Shown here piece after piece: positions 36,582 to 48,264 of a stretch of 64,000 bases of DNA (position 1 is the first letter of the stretch; each line of letters opens with the position of its first letter). The notes below the pieces were generated by a model. It searched no databases. It was not told the origin of the DNA and saw only the letters and a program-made list of their open reading frames with translations. The translations under genes and the position numbers were made by a program. This DNA is from Liopterus haemorrhoidalis (lineage: Eukaryota > Arthropoda > Insecta > Coleoptera > Dytiscidae), in the NCBI GenBank assembly GCA_963971575.1, contig OZ020616.1, positions 40,886,250 to 40,950,249 on the forward strand, in the 5' to 3' direction.

Positions 36582-37056
36582 CTAATGCTTGGTTTATATA
36601 CGGAACAAGAATAAGGAATAGGAAATAAGAATAGTACACAAGAATAAAAAATATTAAACCGTTTATATAGGACATAACATTTCGTCGCTGGGCCTGCGTA
36701 CTTGCGTTGCCCTGTGTTTAACGTTTGTCACTTGACAGGTTCTGATTCATAAAACCTTTTTAAAAAAATCGTTTATTACCGTTGAAAACATTTTATTGTT
36801 GTTTACAACCCTCTGATCACAACTGAAAAACATCTGTTGACCAAACTTTATTACGGCAGACATTTTGATTGCTGTGCGCAGGCTTATCGTGTCTTATTCT
36901 TGAAATAAGAATAAAATATTGAATGTTACCAACTATTCTTAAGTTAAATTTCATTCCTCCATAAACCGATATACGGCGCAGCCATGTTTTACCATCTTGT
37001 GTACTATTCTTATTTCCTATTCCTTATTCTTGTTCCGTATATAAACCAACCATTAG
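36582..37056. mobile_element. MITE with over 55-bp near-perfect inverted repeats
   Basis: TTGGTTTATATACGGAACAA through AGTACACAAGA at the left is exactly inverted at 36996-37050, and the similarity extends outward to CTAATG/CATTAG. About 475 bp, non-coding. No target duplication is clear, so the superfamily is unassigned. The perfect arms imply recent insertion or gene conversion. Confidence 0.85.
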
Positions 37057-37270
37057 TTTTCCTTTTAAATATGTTTAAAAATCAGGTTATCCTCAACACT
37101 TAGCTCTAATTAGTAGTAGCAAAATACTCCATACCCGAGAAATACTCGGGCGGCGTTATTTTCGATGTTACAAATATAAAACTTGACAAATGAGACTCGG
37201 GTTACGCGATATTTGGTGTATCAAAAACACGAGTTTACGAGTTTGGCTCGATGGAGACAATAAAATACAA

Positions 37271-37711
37271 TGGCCGCATTCAGCAGACTCATCGGTGAAG
37301 TACCGGTTAGCAAATTTTTTCTTGTATACATACGTTGATCTACCGGTGAGTTACCGTACTTCCTCAACGGTCAATATTTTATTAACTGGATTATTTTTAT
37401 AGTTCGTTGCTCACCGGTGGATATATTGACTGTTGTATATCTGGGTGTTAAGTTAATTTTTTAGTATATTTGGATGCATTAGTTGTTCTGCTAAATTCAG
37501 CTCCAAATTTAAATCAATTACGCCTTCCTCAAACAACATATGTTCTATTTTTTATAAACTTTGAAACAATTATTTCCAAAAAGCTCTGTTAGTATGTATA
37601 TTTTTGTCATTATCATCGTCTACTGTTTAGATATTGTAGTTTTTATATATACCGTTCGATAGCACTGTAAATTCACCGGTAAGTCACCGATGAGTCTGTT
37701 GAATGCGGCCA
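37271..37711. mobile_element. MITE with TGGCCGCATTCA termini, 441 bp
   Basis: TGGCCGCATTCAGCAGACTC at the left and TGGCCGCATTCAACAGACTC in inverse at the right, followed by ATCGGTGA and ACCGGT motifs on both sides. The interior has further ACCGGTGA repeats. No coding frame. Target duplication not clear. Confidence 0.8.
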
Positions 37712-39439
37712 GTGTTACACGTTTGAACGAGCATATGTTGTTACAAACATGTTTTGACTTGTCGATCGTTTTGTTAATTCACGTTTATTCATTGTCCTTC
37801 GGTGTCTGATGCAAGTGTGACGTATATCAAGGTAAATATATAAATTTTTAAGTTGAATATTTATAAGCAACAATAAATAATTTGGAGAGTGAGCATAAAT
37901 AAATTTTCAACTGTAGTCAACTATAAATAAATCATCAATTGCGTTAGAAATATTCTTATAACGAAATGTATTTTATTTACTTATATTTTTCGAAAAAAGG
38001 GGATTTTTCCCTAAATATCGGACTTAGAACACCTAATTTGAAATCAAAATACAGATTTTGAAAATATGTTTGATCATTTTTTCACTTGGAATTCGCATTT
38101 TTACATGCAAATGTACTTGTATATTGATTTTCCATAATAAAAAAAAAAACGATTCTTTTGGACAATTAAAAAAAGTGCTTTAAGAGTTTAATTATGAGTA
38201 CCTGTTTATGCTGAGATATTATATATCCAGTAGACCTTTGCTGACCGGCTTTTATATAGTACTGGAGGAATAGAAATCTTGGTTGGTGCAACCAAAATGG
38301 TTGGGAATCTATTATTTTTATTATTTATTATTAACACAATGCTTCATATGTATATTGGATATAATTGCGTTCTTTGCTACCTTTTCTTTCATTTCGCGTG
38401 CTGTTGTGATTTAGAGAAAAATGCTTGCTTTTAGGATAAACTTTTGTGTAATTAATATAGCTTTTTAAAGACTTTTTTCAAAGCCTACTTAAAAGTTTTG
38501 ATCGTTAATAAGATTAATGAAATAAAAATTGAAAATGATGAATTTATGCTGAAATAAAGTGTAAAAGAAATTGTGAATATTTTTGGAGTTCTACATCATG
38601 CATGATTTATATTACCGTCATTCTAAAATGAAACTGTGATGTGTTACAGTGGCAAGGGTATAACTCTAAGCCGTACTAAGATAAACGCAGTATATAGCAA
38701 TGATTTTCTAAATCATGTCTACTGCAAAATGCCACTAGTTGTGACGTCATACCTGTCTTCTGTATCCCAAGTGTATTTCCGACGTCTAAATATGGTAACG
38801 CATGAAATAAAACACAAATAAACAAAAAGTAACAACCTCAACTAACCCACAATAACAAAATACTAAACGCTAAATTCAAAAAATTAAATCCAAAAACGGA
38901 ATTTAACTTTCCTACACCTATAAAGTTCAAAAAATTATGGAAAAACCTTGTGTTCTTCATAAAAAAAAATCATGTGTTCATTTTAATAACGTACATTTAA
39001 AATTAACATCAGTGGCGTACACAGGAATGTTTAATAAGGGGATTAATGGGGAAAACATCAATTTAAAGCGACAGACGTGTTGGTGCCCGTTGGTAAATTA
39101 AAATTATACCTGTCTAGTACTAAAAAAATACACACTAGTATAGGACTACTAGATGTTGCAAAAGAGTTTTACTATTTGTCGCGTCCACAAGGAGCGTAAA
39201 TTGTTAAATTAATTTTATTTAAATTTCTGGTTTGCCCAAAATGTTTAGAACCGCTCTAGCCTGTTCGGACATTATTCGCGCTACACACATTCATTAACAG
39301 AGTTGTTCTACATACGGTTCGCCTGTCGATTACATTAATCCCGCGTCTCTATCACGATATCAGTGATATTACACCCTCTTGGCGTCTTTATTAGTTTGCC
39401 ACTGCATAAAATATAAATTGGCTTGTTGTTGGACTAGAG

Positions 39440-39975
39440 CCTTAAGGCGCCTATAGACGATATGTCTAACGTTTGCCAACGCTGCTACTGACGCGGGCCG
39501 TAACATGTAGCACTGGCGCTTGTCAGTGCTGGTCAAGTACAAAAATAGTGAACATGGGCCAACATTTGTAAAATAGCCTGACAGTAAAAGTGCGGTTATG
39601 GTCGCAGCTTCGACCTTTTTTTGATATTTACATTAAATTAAAAGTATAAAAAAATCACTTTCTACTTTAAGTAAACTTCATAATTAAGCAAAAATGGTTA
39701 TAACCTTCCTTTTGAGCACAACACTCTCGATTGATGTGATGACAAGCGAGTGCGCGTCGGGTCTACGGTGCTAACATGCATATCCAAGTCTGCACCGATG
39801 TTGGTCAAACTCCTTTGACTTGTGATAAGAATACCGCATCGGAAGCGAACGTCGGCCAGCGCCAAGCACAGCGTACATTGGCTGTGACGTTGCCCATACA
39901 CACGATCCGCGGAGCTAGACAAATGTAAACATTGGCCGTGACTTGCCACACCATCTGTAGGCTCCTTAGAGTCAT
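39440..39975. mobile_element. Probable inverted-repeat DNA element, about 530 bp
   Basis: The left end AAGGCGCCTATAGACGATATG and the right end in inverse AAGGAGCCTACAGATGGTGTG are imperfect inverted repeats. The inside is GC-richer than the surroundings and contains further partially inverted matches (GTTTGCC, GGCCAATG). Non-coding. Superfamily unassigned. Confidence 0.45.
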
Positions 39976-40008
39976 GCGACAAGTGTAGACTGTTGGAGAC
40001 TATAATAT

Positions 40009-40636
40009 TGTCACAATTATAGTATAATTGTGTTCTAATGTCTCAATTCCTTGAGTGGCCTTTAGGCTGTGCATGTCAAGGTTGCTGACTTACGGTTTTG
40101 GGAATTATAGAATGTACAGAATGTTGCGTGTTTGTCAACATAAGTTTTGAACTACATTCTAATGTGTTGATAAACATTATTCAATTGTGATGACTATGGT
40201 CTTTAATTGCTGTCAACAATTACACAAATGAATAATGTTTCCAAAACAATTGAGGTAAGACCTGACGTCATAGTGTCCTGGTTAACAGTTATAAAATGGT
40301 CTTAGGGAATAGAGTCGAGGTTAGTCATTCTTGGTAGTCAAATAGTAGTCATTCCTGTGACCAGTAATCAGTCCGCATCACGCTACCCAAGGACCCGCCA
40401 AGCTGTTGAAGTAACCAAAACGAGATGTGAATGTTGTCTACAGAACTCCTCCACGTGTTCGCCTCGTGCGGATACCTGGGGTGGTTCGACCGATCCTGGA
40501 GAAGCCGGGGCAAGACCGAGACTTACATCAGCTTCTAACGGACAACATTTTGACCAACAATTGTATTCTGATGTAAATTAATATTATATAATAAATTTTG
40601 TAGAAAAGATTCCGTTCTTGACTTCACCCCGTGACA
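40009..40636 (+). mobile_element. Solo LTR, 628 bp, with 4-bp target duplication
   Basis: It begins TGTCAC and ends GTGACA, a perfect 6-bp terminal inversion with TG...CA ends, and is flanked by ATAT on both sides (40005-40008, 40637-40640). A TATA box (TTATAAAAT, 40289-40297) and a polyadenylation signal (AATAAA, 40590-40595) lie in the right order for U3-R-U5. No primer site or coding sequence follows, so the internal part was lost by LTR recombination. A 4-bp duplication suggests a Ty3/gypsy origin. The 74-codon frame at 40357-40581 is within the LTR and probably meaningless. Confidence 0.85.
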
Positions 40637-41111
40637 ATATACTTGTCCCATTATCTACATTAACTAACTCTAATCATAGATAAAAATAACTCAGCGGAAG
40701 CATTCGAGAAGAAAATGAAGTATATATCATATATTTTTTTAGAAATCAGTTTGTTGTAATAATAACCTTTGTTTATTTTATTTTTTTATTTATTCATAAT
40801 ATTAAACATCCAGGACAACATTTCAAGGACATACAAAATATACAATTTATAATAATAAATCATTTTATTAAATAAATAAAATATGCCCTGCAAGTAAACA
40901 TGTTCCAGAGTTTCCAAATTAGCCTCTAAAATATATATTTTTTCTTTAGTCTTTACTCTTTTAAAATTTCAAAATAAATATGTTAGATTTAAAGTTTAAG
41001 GAAAAAATGAAAAAAAAAATCATTATACGGTGTGGTTTTGGAAACTGTTATTAGAAAAATAGTTAATTTAATTTAAAACCACAGAAATATAGACTGTCAA
41101 TTTTAAAACTT

Positions 41112-41712
41112 TTTTTTTTTTGATTTGATTTATTATTAATTTACAATCTACTTCATTGCGAGTATTAAGTAAATGAGATGAAAGTAGTCGGCATGTAAGG
41201 GAGACATCCAGTGACGTTTCTCCTTATATATCACTGTCTTCAGTGTTGCGGTAGGTCGTTTGGCCAAAGTCTCTTTAACCTTCTGTTGTCGAGGTCATTT
41301 AATAAATTACCCACAAGTTCATTTTCATGTCCAATGAGTCGGTCATGGTATTTGTTGGCAACTTTATGAATTTCTTCCGTGATGAAAGGGATTTTGAGGT
41401 CTTCATGGATCATTCTATTTGAGACGTACCAAGGTGCATTCACTAAAGCTCGAAGCGTTTTTGATTGGAATCGCTGTATTATTTTTAATCTGGTCGGCTT
41501 GGCACATCCCCATAATTGAAGTCCATACGACCATATGGGTTTGAGTATGGTCTTATAAAGCAAAATTTTATTTGAAACTGATAATTTTGATTTCCTACCA
41601 AGAAGCCAGTACATTTGGCGAAATTTTAGGTCTAACTGCTTACGTTTGGCTTGTATGTGTTTACTCCAGGTCAATCGTTGGTCTAAATGCAATCCAAGGT
41701 ATTTCACTACAG
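41112..41712 (-). mobile_element. 5'-truncated jockey-like LINE with target duplication
   Basis: The direct repeat ATTTTAAAAC(TT) at 41100-41111 and 41713-41724 flanks it. The 3' poly(A) appears as a T run at 41110-41121, so the insert is on the minus strand. It carries an uninterrupted 155-codon end of ORF2 (41707-41240) with MKYLGLHLDQRLTWSKHI, a SYGLQLWG motif and AWPNDLPQH-like C-terminus (LWPNDLPQH). The intact frame and visible duplication suggest a young copy. 5'-truncated, so non-autonomous. Confidence 0.9.
41240..41707 (-). pseudogene. LINE ORF2 C-terminal fragment (jockey clade)
   Basis: The coding part of the insert at 41112-41712: 155 codons downstream of the reverse transcriptase palm, opening with the conserved KYLGLHLDQRLTW and followed by the thumb and connector (KPIWSYGLQLWG, KIIQRFQSKTLR). 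The reverse transcriptase core and endonuclease are missing through truncation. The ATG at 41707 is internal to the original protein, so this is not an independent gene. Confidence 0.85.
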
Positions 41713-42479
41713 ATTTTAAAACTTCAGAACTAATGCATTAAGATGGCTACCATTAACTGATTGTAACCTACAACAATGTTTAGTTAAATAAACGTTAGTT
41801 AATAAAAGTTAATTAAACAATAACAAAGTATTTATTTTAACTTTTTGTATTTACAGTTAAATACATAATGCATTTATTATATGATGGTTCTAGATAAATA
41901 TATAATATACGTTCATTACGGCGTGTCAGAGATTAGTAAATGTAGCACGTTCCCAACTCGTTTTTACTACACACCGCTGACCTGTTACGTAATGAGCTCG
42001 TTACGTAACAGGTTGAACTCATTACAAAACAGGTTCAAGCAACAATGACCGACTATTGCTAGGCAACGTAATGATAATAAAATGTTAGTTTGTAACGGAA
42101 ACAGGATTAAAATTTAATAATATAGTTAAAATTGTCGAATTTTGCAAATATATTTTTTGGTAGAGCTGGTCTTGGTCTGTCAGTCAATCAGCTGACGCAA
42201 GTATTGTTATTTTAACTGAATTTACATTCCGCATGACACGTACATGACCCTTGCTAGGCAATGTAAATAAATAGGAAAGCGACTGTCAAATTATTGCTAG
42301 TTTTTAAAGGCAACTGAATAAAAATTATATAAGTAATAAAGTTATAGTCGTGGAAAAAGCATAGTATGAAACTTGCAATAATTGCGCTACTTGCCTGCGG
42401 TTTGTGGCGCAACTTTCATACTCGTGTGAAATGACAATCATTCCATGCTCATTGCATAATATACTATTATCTACGACCA

Positions 42480-42600
42480 AGTTTTTTTTTTTCTTTAGTA
42501 AGTTTGTTAAAAAGTTTGGCGCTCAGCAACGATAGCTGTTTGCGCCTCACACAGACCATGTTTATAATTAGAATATTATTTATAAGTTAGAATAGTATTT
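42480..42600 (-). repeat. Short LINE 3' end with terminal hairpin and poly(A)
   Basis: The T run at 42482-42492 is a minus-strand poly(A). Next to it TTTGGCGCTCAGCAACGATA and GCTGTTTGCGCC match the 3' terminus of the RNase H-bearing LINE at 12617-13612 (TTGGCGCACAGCAACAAAAG). Both keep the GGCGC/GCGCC pairing. Less than 120 bp of the LINE were inserted. Confidence 0.6.
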
Positions 42601-42982
42601 AAAACACTGTTGTAGGTTTCAGTAAACTGATGATTAGGTTGCCATCTTGATGACGTTAGTTCTGAAGTTTTAAATTGACTCAGAATTTATGTGTTTTTAA
42701 ATTAATTTTAGACTATTTTTCTACTGATAAAAGTATATAGTTGTAGATAAAATATTGTATTTGATTCTAATAAAATAGCTATATTACACTCGGATAGTTA
42801 CAACCCTCACTCGGATGGTAAACGTCATCCTGCATTGTAGGTTATATGACACAGCCTACATTATGTACTTGTTAAATAAAATGTTATTATGTTATTAGCG
42901 TATGTAAAAATGTATAATTTTACATAAAAGTTCTACTAACTATAAATTATTTTACAGAAAATAATACAAGTTTTATGTTTTT

Positions 42983-44129
42983 ACCGACCGCCAACATATA
43001 TAAGGGAGGTATTGTGATCATACCGATTTTGACATTTCGAGATTTCGATGGATCTTCACGAATTGAGGTCCCTACATAACGTTTTGACTATTTTTAGCAT
43101 GATGTCTGTCGGTTCGTCTGTCCGTCTGTCCGTCTGTCCGTCTGTCCGTCTGTCCGTCTGTCCGTCTGTCCGTCTGTCCGTCTGTCCGTCTGTCCGTCTG
43201 TCCGTCTGTCCGTCTGTCCGTCTGTCCGTCTGTCCGTCTGTCCGTCTGTCCGTCTGTCCGTCTGTCCGTCTGTCCGTCTGTCCGTCTGTCCGTCTGTCCG
43301 TCTGTCCGTCTGTCCGTCTGTCCGTCTGTCCGTCTGTCCGTCTGTCCGTCTGTCCGTCTGTCCGTCTGTCCGTCTGTCCGTCTGTCCGTCTGTCCGTCTG
43401 TCCGTCTGTCCGTCTGTCCGTCTGTCCGTCTGTCCGTCTGTCCGTCTGTCCGTCTGTCCGTCTGTCCGTCTGTCCGTCTGTCCGTCTGTCCGTCTGTCCG
43501 TCTGTCCGTCTGTCCGTCTGTCCGTCTGTCCGTCTGTCCGTCTGTCCGTCTGTCCGTCTGTCCGTCTGTCCGTCTGTCCGTCTGTCCGTCTGTCCGTCTG
43601 TCCGTCTGTCCGTCTGTCCGTCTGTCCGTCTGTCCGTCTGTCCGTCTGTCCGTCTGTCTGTCCGTCTGTCTGTGTACACGTGTAGAGCAAATTCGGCTAA
43701 AAGGATTTTTATGAAACTGCATATTTAAGCTTTTGACATCAGTGGCACGAGTTGATCAACTTCTGGTAAAAATCGGTTGACTAGAAATGGGAGTTTACTC
43801 GGATCGATATTAAGATTTTTGTGAATATTTCACAACAGAAAAATATTTCGAAAAAAATTGCTAAAGTTGCTAACAAAAGTTGCTATAAAAGCAATAACTA
43901 ATAACTTTTATTTGAAACGTTTTATGATAAAACGAAAAATTTCGAATAATTTCTGTAAAATTTTTTATTTGTCTCAATTTTTTCATACTTATATGTAACG
44001 TTTCCATGGTCATGATAAATAATATCTCTGTTAGAAAATATTAGGCCAAGTTAATTCTACTCTGCTGCTAGAATGTAATTTATATAAGTACTTAAAGATG
44101 GCGGTCGGTCCTGTGGTGGCCACAGCTGA
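42983..44129 (+). mobile_element. Helentron/DINE-1-like element, copy 2, with expanded microsatellite
   Basis: It starts ACCGACCGCCAACATATATA after a T run and ends with GGCGGTCGGTCC, the hairpin CTGTGGTGGCCACAG, then CTGA and a T run. The left ACCGACCGCC is exactly inverted by GGCGGTCGGT near the right end. Its left 130 bp and right 420 bp match copy 1 at about 90% or better by eye. The centre is an 8-bp repeat array of more than 550 bp. No host or helicase coding sequence. Reading frames of 198-226 codons across the array are artefacts. Confidence 0.7.
43113..43673. repeat. 8-bp tandem repeat (CCGTCTGT)n, about 70 copies
   Basis: A nearly perfect array of TCCGTCTG units. Because 8 is not a multiple of 3 and no unit phase yields a stop, all frames on both strands stay open for about 200 codons (RLSVCPSV- or RTDGQTD-type repeats). 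These frames are not genes. The last units change to CTGTCTGTCCG. The two other element copies have only short versions. Confidence 0.97.
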
Positions 44130-45203
44130 TTTTTTATAATATTTTTGCAGGTTGGTTAAACTTATCGCGGACCGGCGGTTGAGAAAAGCGCATACATATT
44201 GTGCGGTACTCTTTGATATTACGTTCGAAAATTTAGTTTTATTCTTACAGCATATAAATAGCTCTAATTATCTCTACTTTTTTAGTCTGCTTTATCTCAT
44301 TGATGAGTATTACAGCCTAATCTAATTTAATATTTAATCCTGACACTAGAAATAAGGCACTAATCTACAATTTCCTGGTTTCTCCCATCCTGAATTCCGT
44401 CTAAAATAGCCTAGATTTCTTTTAAAATAACTGAGTTAGCGCTATCTAAGATTGAATAATGTCTTAAAGATTGAAAAAAGAATAGATGGGTAGAAATAAA
44501 GTGAAAATTAATGAGATTGTGTAAAAGATAAAAGATAAAAGAAGAGAATTTTAAAAGAAAATATTCAATAAAAGACATTTTCTCCAAAGAAACTGAAGGT
44601 TAATGTAATTAAATTACAAAATTTTAGTATTTAAATTTAAAAACATTTAAACTTGCATTTAAAATATAGTTTAAAAGCTCTTTTGATTAAAATTCAGTGT
44701 TTGAACTTTATAATTTCCTGTGTAAAGGCATTATGAACTATAAACAGCAAATAACCCTAATGCTCTAATATGATTTTGAACATAATTGCCACATCATTAC
44801 ATCAAGGGAAACTGAACTAAAGAATATCATTTGCTGTCGAAATTCGATTAGAGAAAATTTACAGTATCATATGAGGGCTAACAAGTGAAGACCCTTTATT
44901 GACTTTCGATAACTAAATTGGAAACAGAAATTTTTAGTTATAAAGTAATTTATTTGATGGGAAATTTAATTAAAGGTTATAAATAAACGGAAATTACTTA
45001 ATGGAAAAACTTGGTGTTACTTTTATATTGAACTGACGCGTTAATTTTTTTTAAGATTAAAACTAAATTTATCACCGTGTTAGGAAAATAACTTATTTCT
45101 CGACAATTGATTTGACAATGGCAAGATAATGCAGTGGAAATACGAGGGCTACCTTTTAAATTTTTACAAAAATTAAGAAAAAATTTTTTTGGAACAAACT
45201 GTT

Positions 45204-46659
45204 TTATTGCTTTTCAAAATATTCGCCTTTAAGATTTATACACTTTTGCATGAGTTCAAACCCATTCTCGAAAAATTTTTTCCACTCTGAACAAAAAAAA
45301 GTCGTTAAAGGATAAATCAGGTGAATACGGGCAATGAGACATTAATTCGATATTTTTCTCATTCAAATAATCAATTGTTTGACGTGCTGTGTGGGAACTT
45401 GCATTGTCATGATGCGACGTTTTTGGTTGTTTTTCCTGATTTTATCGATGACTTCTGGCAAACAAATTGTTGTATAACATTCAGCATTAACTGTTCTCCA
45501 ATCCTCTAAAGCAGGGGTTCTTAAACTTATGTAGTCCGAGGACCCCCCTGTTGAACAACATTTTCTTTGCGGACCCCATCCCATCCTTAGGCATTTTACT
45601 TCGTTTTTAAGAATTAATTTCTGGCTCAATAATCTCATAGGTACTACATTATAATAAATATTGGTAAAAATGTATCGCTGGTTATTTTTAAAAATGTTCT
45701 TGTGCATTTTTAGAGATGGACATTTTTATTAGCATATAGAATAAAAAACATAAAATGAATAAAAATAGTAAAAAGAATTAAAAAAGTTACAAATTATAGT
45801 ACGTTAAACTCATACAAACATTTCTTGGTCAAATATTGGTCAAAATATATCTTATTATCATATGTTTTCTGTAAATAATTTGCAGTTGAATAAAAATAAT
45901 TACATTTTTACTAATTATTGTTTAGTTATGTCAATAAGTAGTTAAATAACAACAAATACAAAAAGTCTTGACCATGTAGGATTTTTATTAAATGAATTAT
46001 TTGAATAAAAGTCAAAAGAATGGGGGATGGAAAGTTAATGTCCGAATTGTTTCACGGACCCCCGGTAATGGCTACGCTGACCCCAGTTTAAGAACCGGTG
46101 CTCTAAAGGAATGGTTGCGACATGTCAAGTACAACCGGAGAAACAAGAACAACTTTTGTGGGTTTCGGATCATCTTGGAAGACCCAAACAGTGGATTGTT
46201 GCTTAGTTTCCAGTTCAAATGAATAAATTCAAGTTTCGTCACCTGTAACTATGTTGTATACGAATTTTGCAGTGCCTAAGTTGAATTTTTTTAGCATTCC
46301 CTTACACCAATCAACACGAGCATTTTTTTGAACTTCGGTCAAATTATGCGGAATCCATCGGGAACAGATCTTTTTCACAGCTAAACGTTCATGCAAAATC
46401 GAATGTTTTGCAGTCTGCGATATGCCAAAGAATGCCTTTATCTCATGGTAAGTCACATGCCGATTAATCACGACGCATCACGACGAAATTCTGCAAACCA
46501 ATTGTAAACAGTCTTTTCTGGTGGTGCTTTATTATCAAAAGTTGAGCGAAGCGGATCTATGCATTGTTGTTGAGTTAGGCCTTTACTAAAATCGTAAAAA
46601 ATCATCCAACGAAAACCTTCACGAGTAATATCCCTTTTTTTCACAAAAGGGTTTTTCAT
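45204..46659 (-). pseudogene. mariner transposase (DD34D), multiply broken
   Basis: From 46659 leftwards: the N-terminal helix-turn-helix (EGFRWMIFYDFSKGLTQQQC, then TVYNWFAEFRRD), a frame change near 46470, then RHVTYHEIKAFFGISQTAKH and SRWIPHNLTEVQK, then the first catalytic Asp in VTGDETWIY. The hAT MITE (45511-46100) cuts the gene. Beyond it, TTICLPEVIDKIRK continues, and after another shift HHDNASSHTARQ and YSPDLSFNDFF give the second and third Asp with 34 residues between. A deletion follows, then FELMQKCINLKGEYFEKQ and TAA at 45204-45206. All catalytic residues survive, but at least two shifts, a deletion and an insertion make it inactive. Confidence 0.88.
45511..46100. mobile_element. 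hAT MITE, 590 bp, inside the mariner
   Basis: The ends are CAGGGGTTCTTAAACTTATG and, in inverse, CACCGGTTCTTAAACTGGGG. A perfect 8-bp duplication CTCTAAAG lies at 45503-45510 and 46101-46108. Subterminal GGACCCCC motifs are shared with the MITE at 30285. It belongs to the widespread CAGGGGTTCT group of hAT elements. No transposase. Confidence 0.93.
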
Positions 46660-48264
46660 TAAACGCTCTCTGTCAACAAACTATTCGATCAATTTGTAAG
46701 CTGCCACTGATTTCACAATAACAAATGTAAAATTTTACGAATATAGTAATGACACATTTCAATATTGGCATGTAGTGGTCGTTTGTAAAAACATAAAAGG
46801 TAACCCTCATATAACAGAGGTTTTAGGGATATCGGTATCTAGATTATGCAGTACAAAATGCTGTATCTGAGTGCTAAACAAAACAAGAGTAGGTTTTCTA
46901 CCATACTGGATTTTTTAACCTCATACCACGAAAGCTCCAAGGCATAAATACTCAGGGAAATTATGCTGACAAACAGTCAAAAAACTTTGTTTCAACATTG
47001 TTAATTTATTTTAAAACTTGTCAATAAAAATGAGTAAAAAATATGGAACTTTAATTATATTCTTGTTCCTTCAAATTGCCTTTCTGTAATACTCTTATAA
47101 TATTGATCCCGCTGAGTTTTGGTTAAATGTAGTTAACTTAACGTAAATTCTATCTCGTTTTCCTTGCTATAATACTTAGTGACAGAATCACCCTTCTTAG
47201 TTTCGTCCTTCCCTCCTAATTCTATGTCAAACAATGTTACACAATGGGCCTATTATGTTACCTATCACATTTACCTTAATGTTGCAAACCAGGTAGAAAG
47301 AGAAATATGATAGTGAATTATAAACGACAGTAAAAGAATTTTGCGGGGTATTGACGATTTCACCTGACGTAAGAGCTGATATTACAAGTCTGTAAAGACA
47401 CGTTTTCTGTCACAGCTGCTAAATCTAAGACAGCCGATGACAAACTTTTGGACGAGAATGCTTGTTAAAAATATCTGCTTTTTATAGAAACTTCTTCTCA
47501 AACTATAAACGTGACTTTTTATATTTAAAAAACAGGATAGAATTTAATAAAATGTTAATAAAAAATGTGAAAACCATAAAAATATTTCTGTTATATTTGC
47601 ATAAAAAAATAGTTACGAAAATATTTAACAAAAGATTAATAGTTATATAAAATGCTAATAAAATACTATTCCTTTATTCATTATTTCTTTAATAAATCTA
47701 TTTTATTTTTCCTTATTTCTTTTTCAGTGATTTATGATAGTTCCGCTTGGTGAAAATATCTATTATTTTGCATTCCTTTTATTAACTCTAGAATCTATCT
47801 TTCTTATTTTAATGTTTAAAATGAAAAATTATGCATACTAATATTAAACTTAAAATAAATAAAAAATAAGATATTTTATATTTATAATTATCTGACAAAA
47901 AATAGTTTTCATTAAGGTTCTAAATGGAGTACATACGCTCCCCGGATTAAGCAATTTCGTTCTAAAAAAAGAGAAATAACAAAAATAAAAATTAATTAAA
48001 ACAGCACAATATTTGAAATCTGGTAGGAAGTTGTACAGGTTTCGCAGAGCAATGAAAACAACTAGATCAGCTGACAAGTTTCGAATTAGTTTAGTCTTTC
48101 ATGAGAGCTACACTAGTATAGGACAAGTCCTTATCAATATTTGAAATCCGCGCCATCAACGCCTTGTGTGGTCATTGCCCGATTTTGGGGCCCCGAAGAT
48201 GCCTGATTTTCCTTTTCTATATTTGAATTAAAATGGAAGGCGATCAGTTGTTTTTCCGATGTTT

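Larger units (their letters stand above)
41096..42679. mobile_element. Inverted-repeat DNA element interrupted by a LINE
   Basis: The left end GTCAATTTTAAAAC plus, beyond the LINE, TTCAGAACTAAT and AAGATGGC, is inverted at 42679-42610 (GTCAATTTAAAACTTCAGAACTAA, then AAGATGGCAACC and AACCTACAAC). The arms extend about 65 bp. Inside lies a palindrome around 41990-42014 (CCTGTTACGTA with TACGTAACAGG). Without the LINE and one duplication the element is about 970 bp. Non-coding. Confidence 0.75.
45143..46809 (-). mobile_element. mariner transposon interrupted by a hAT MITE
   Basis: The inverted ends CGAGGGCTACCTTTTAAATT (45143) and TGAGGGTTACCTTTTATGTT (inverse, ending 46809) are flanked by TA (45141-45142, 46810-46811). 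Subtracting the hAT MITE and its duplication leaves about 1070 bp, some 200 bp less than a full mariner, through a deletion near the transposase 3' end. The transposase lies on the minus strand. This mariner lineage differs from the one at 4461 in its ends and protein. Confidence 0.9.

Noticed and set aside
43048..43728. Long reading frames with RLSVCPSV or RTDGQTD repeats on both strands
   Set aside because: Products of the 8-bp array, which has no stop in any phase. No codon bias or conserved non-repeat part.
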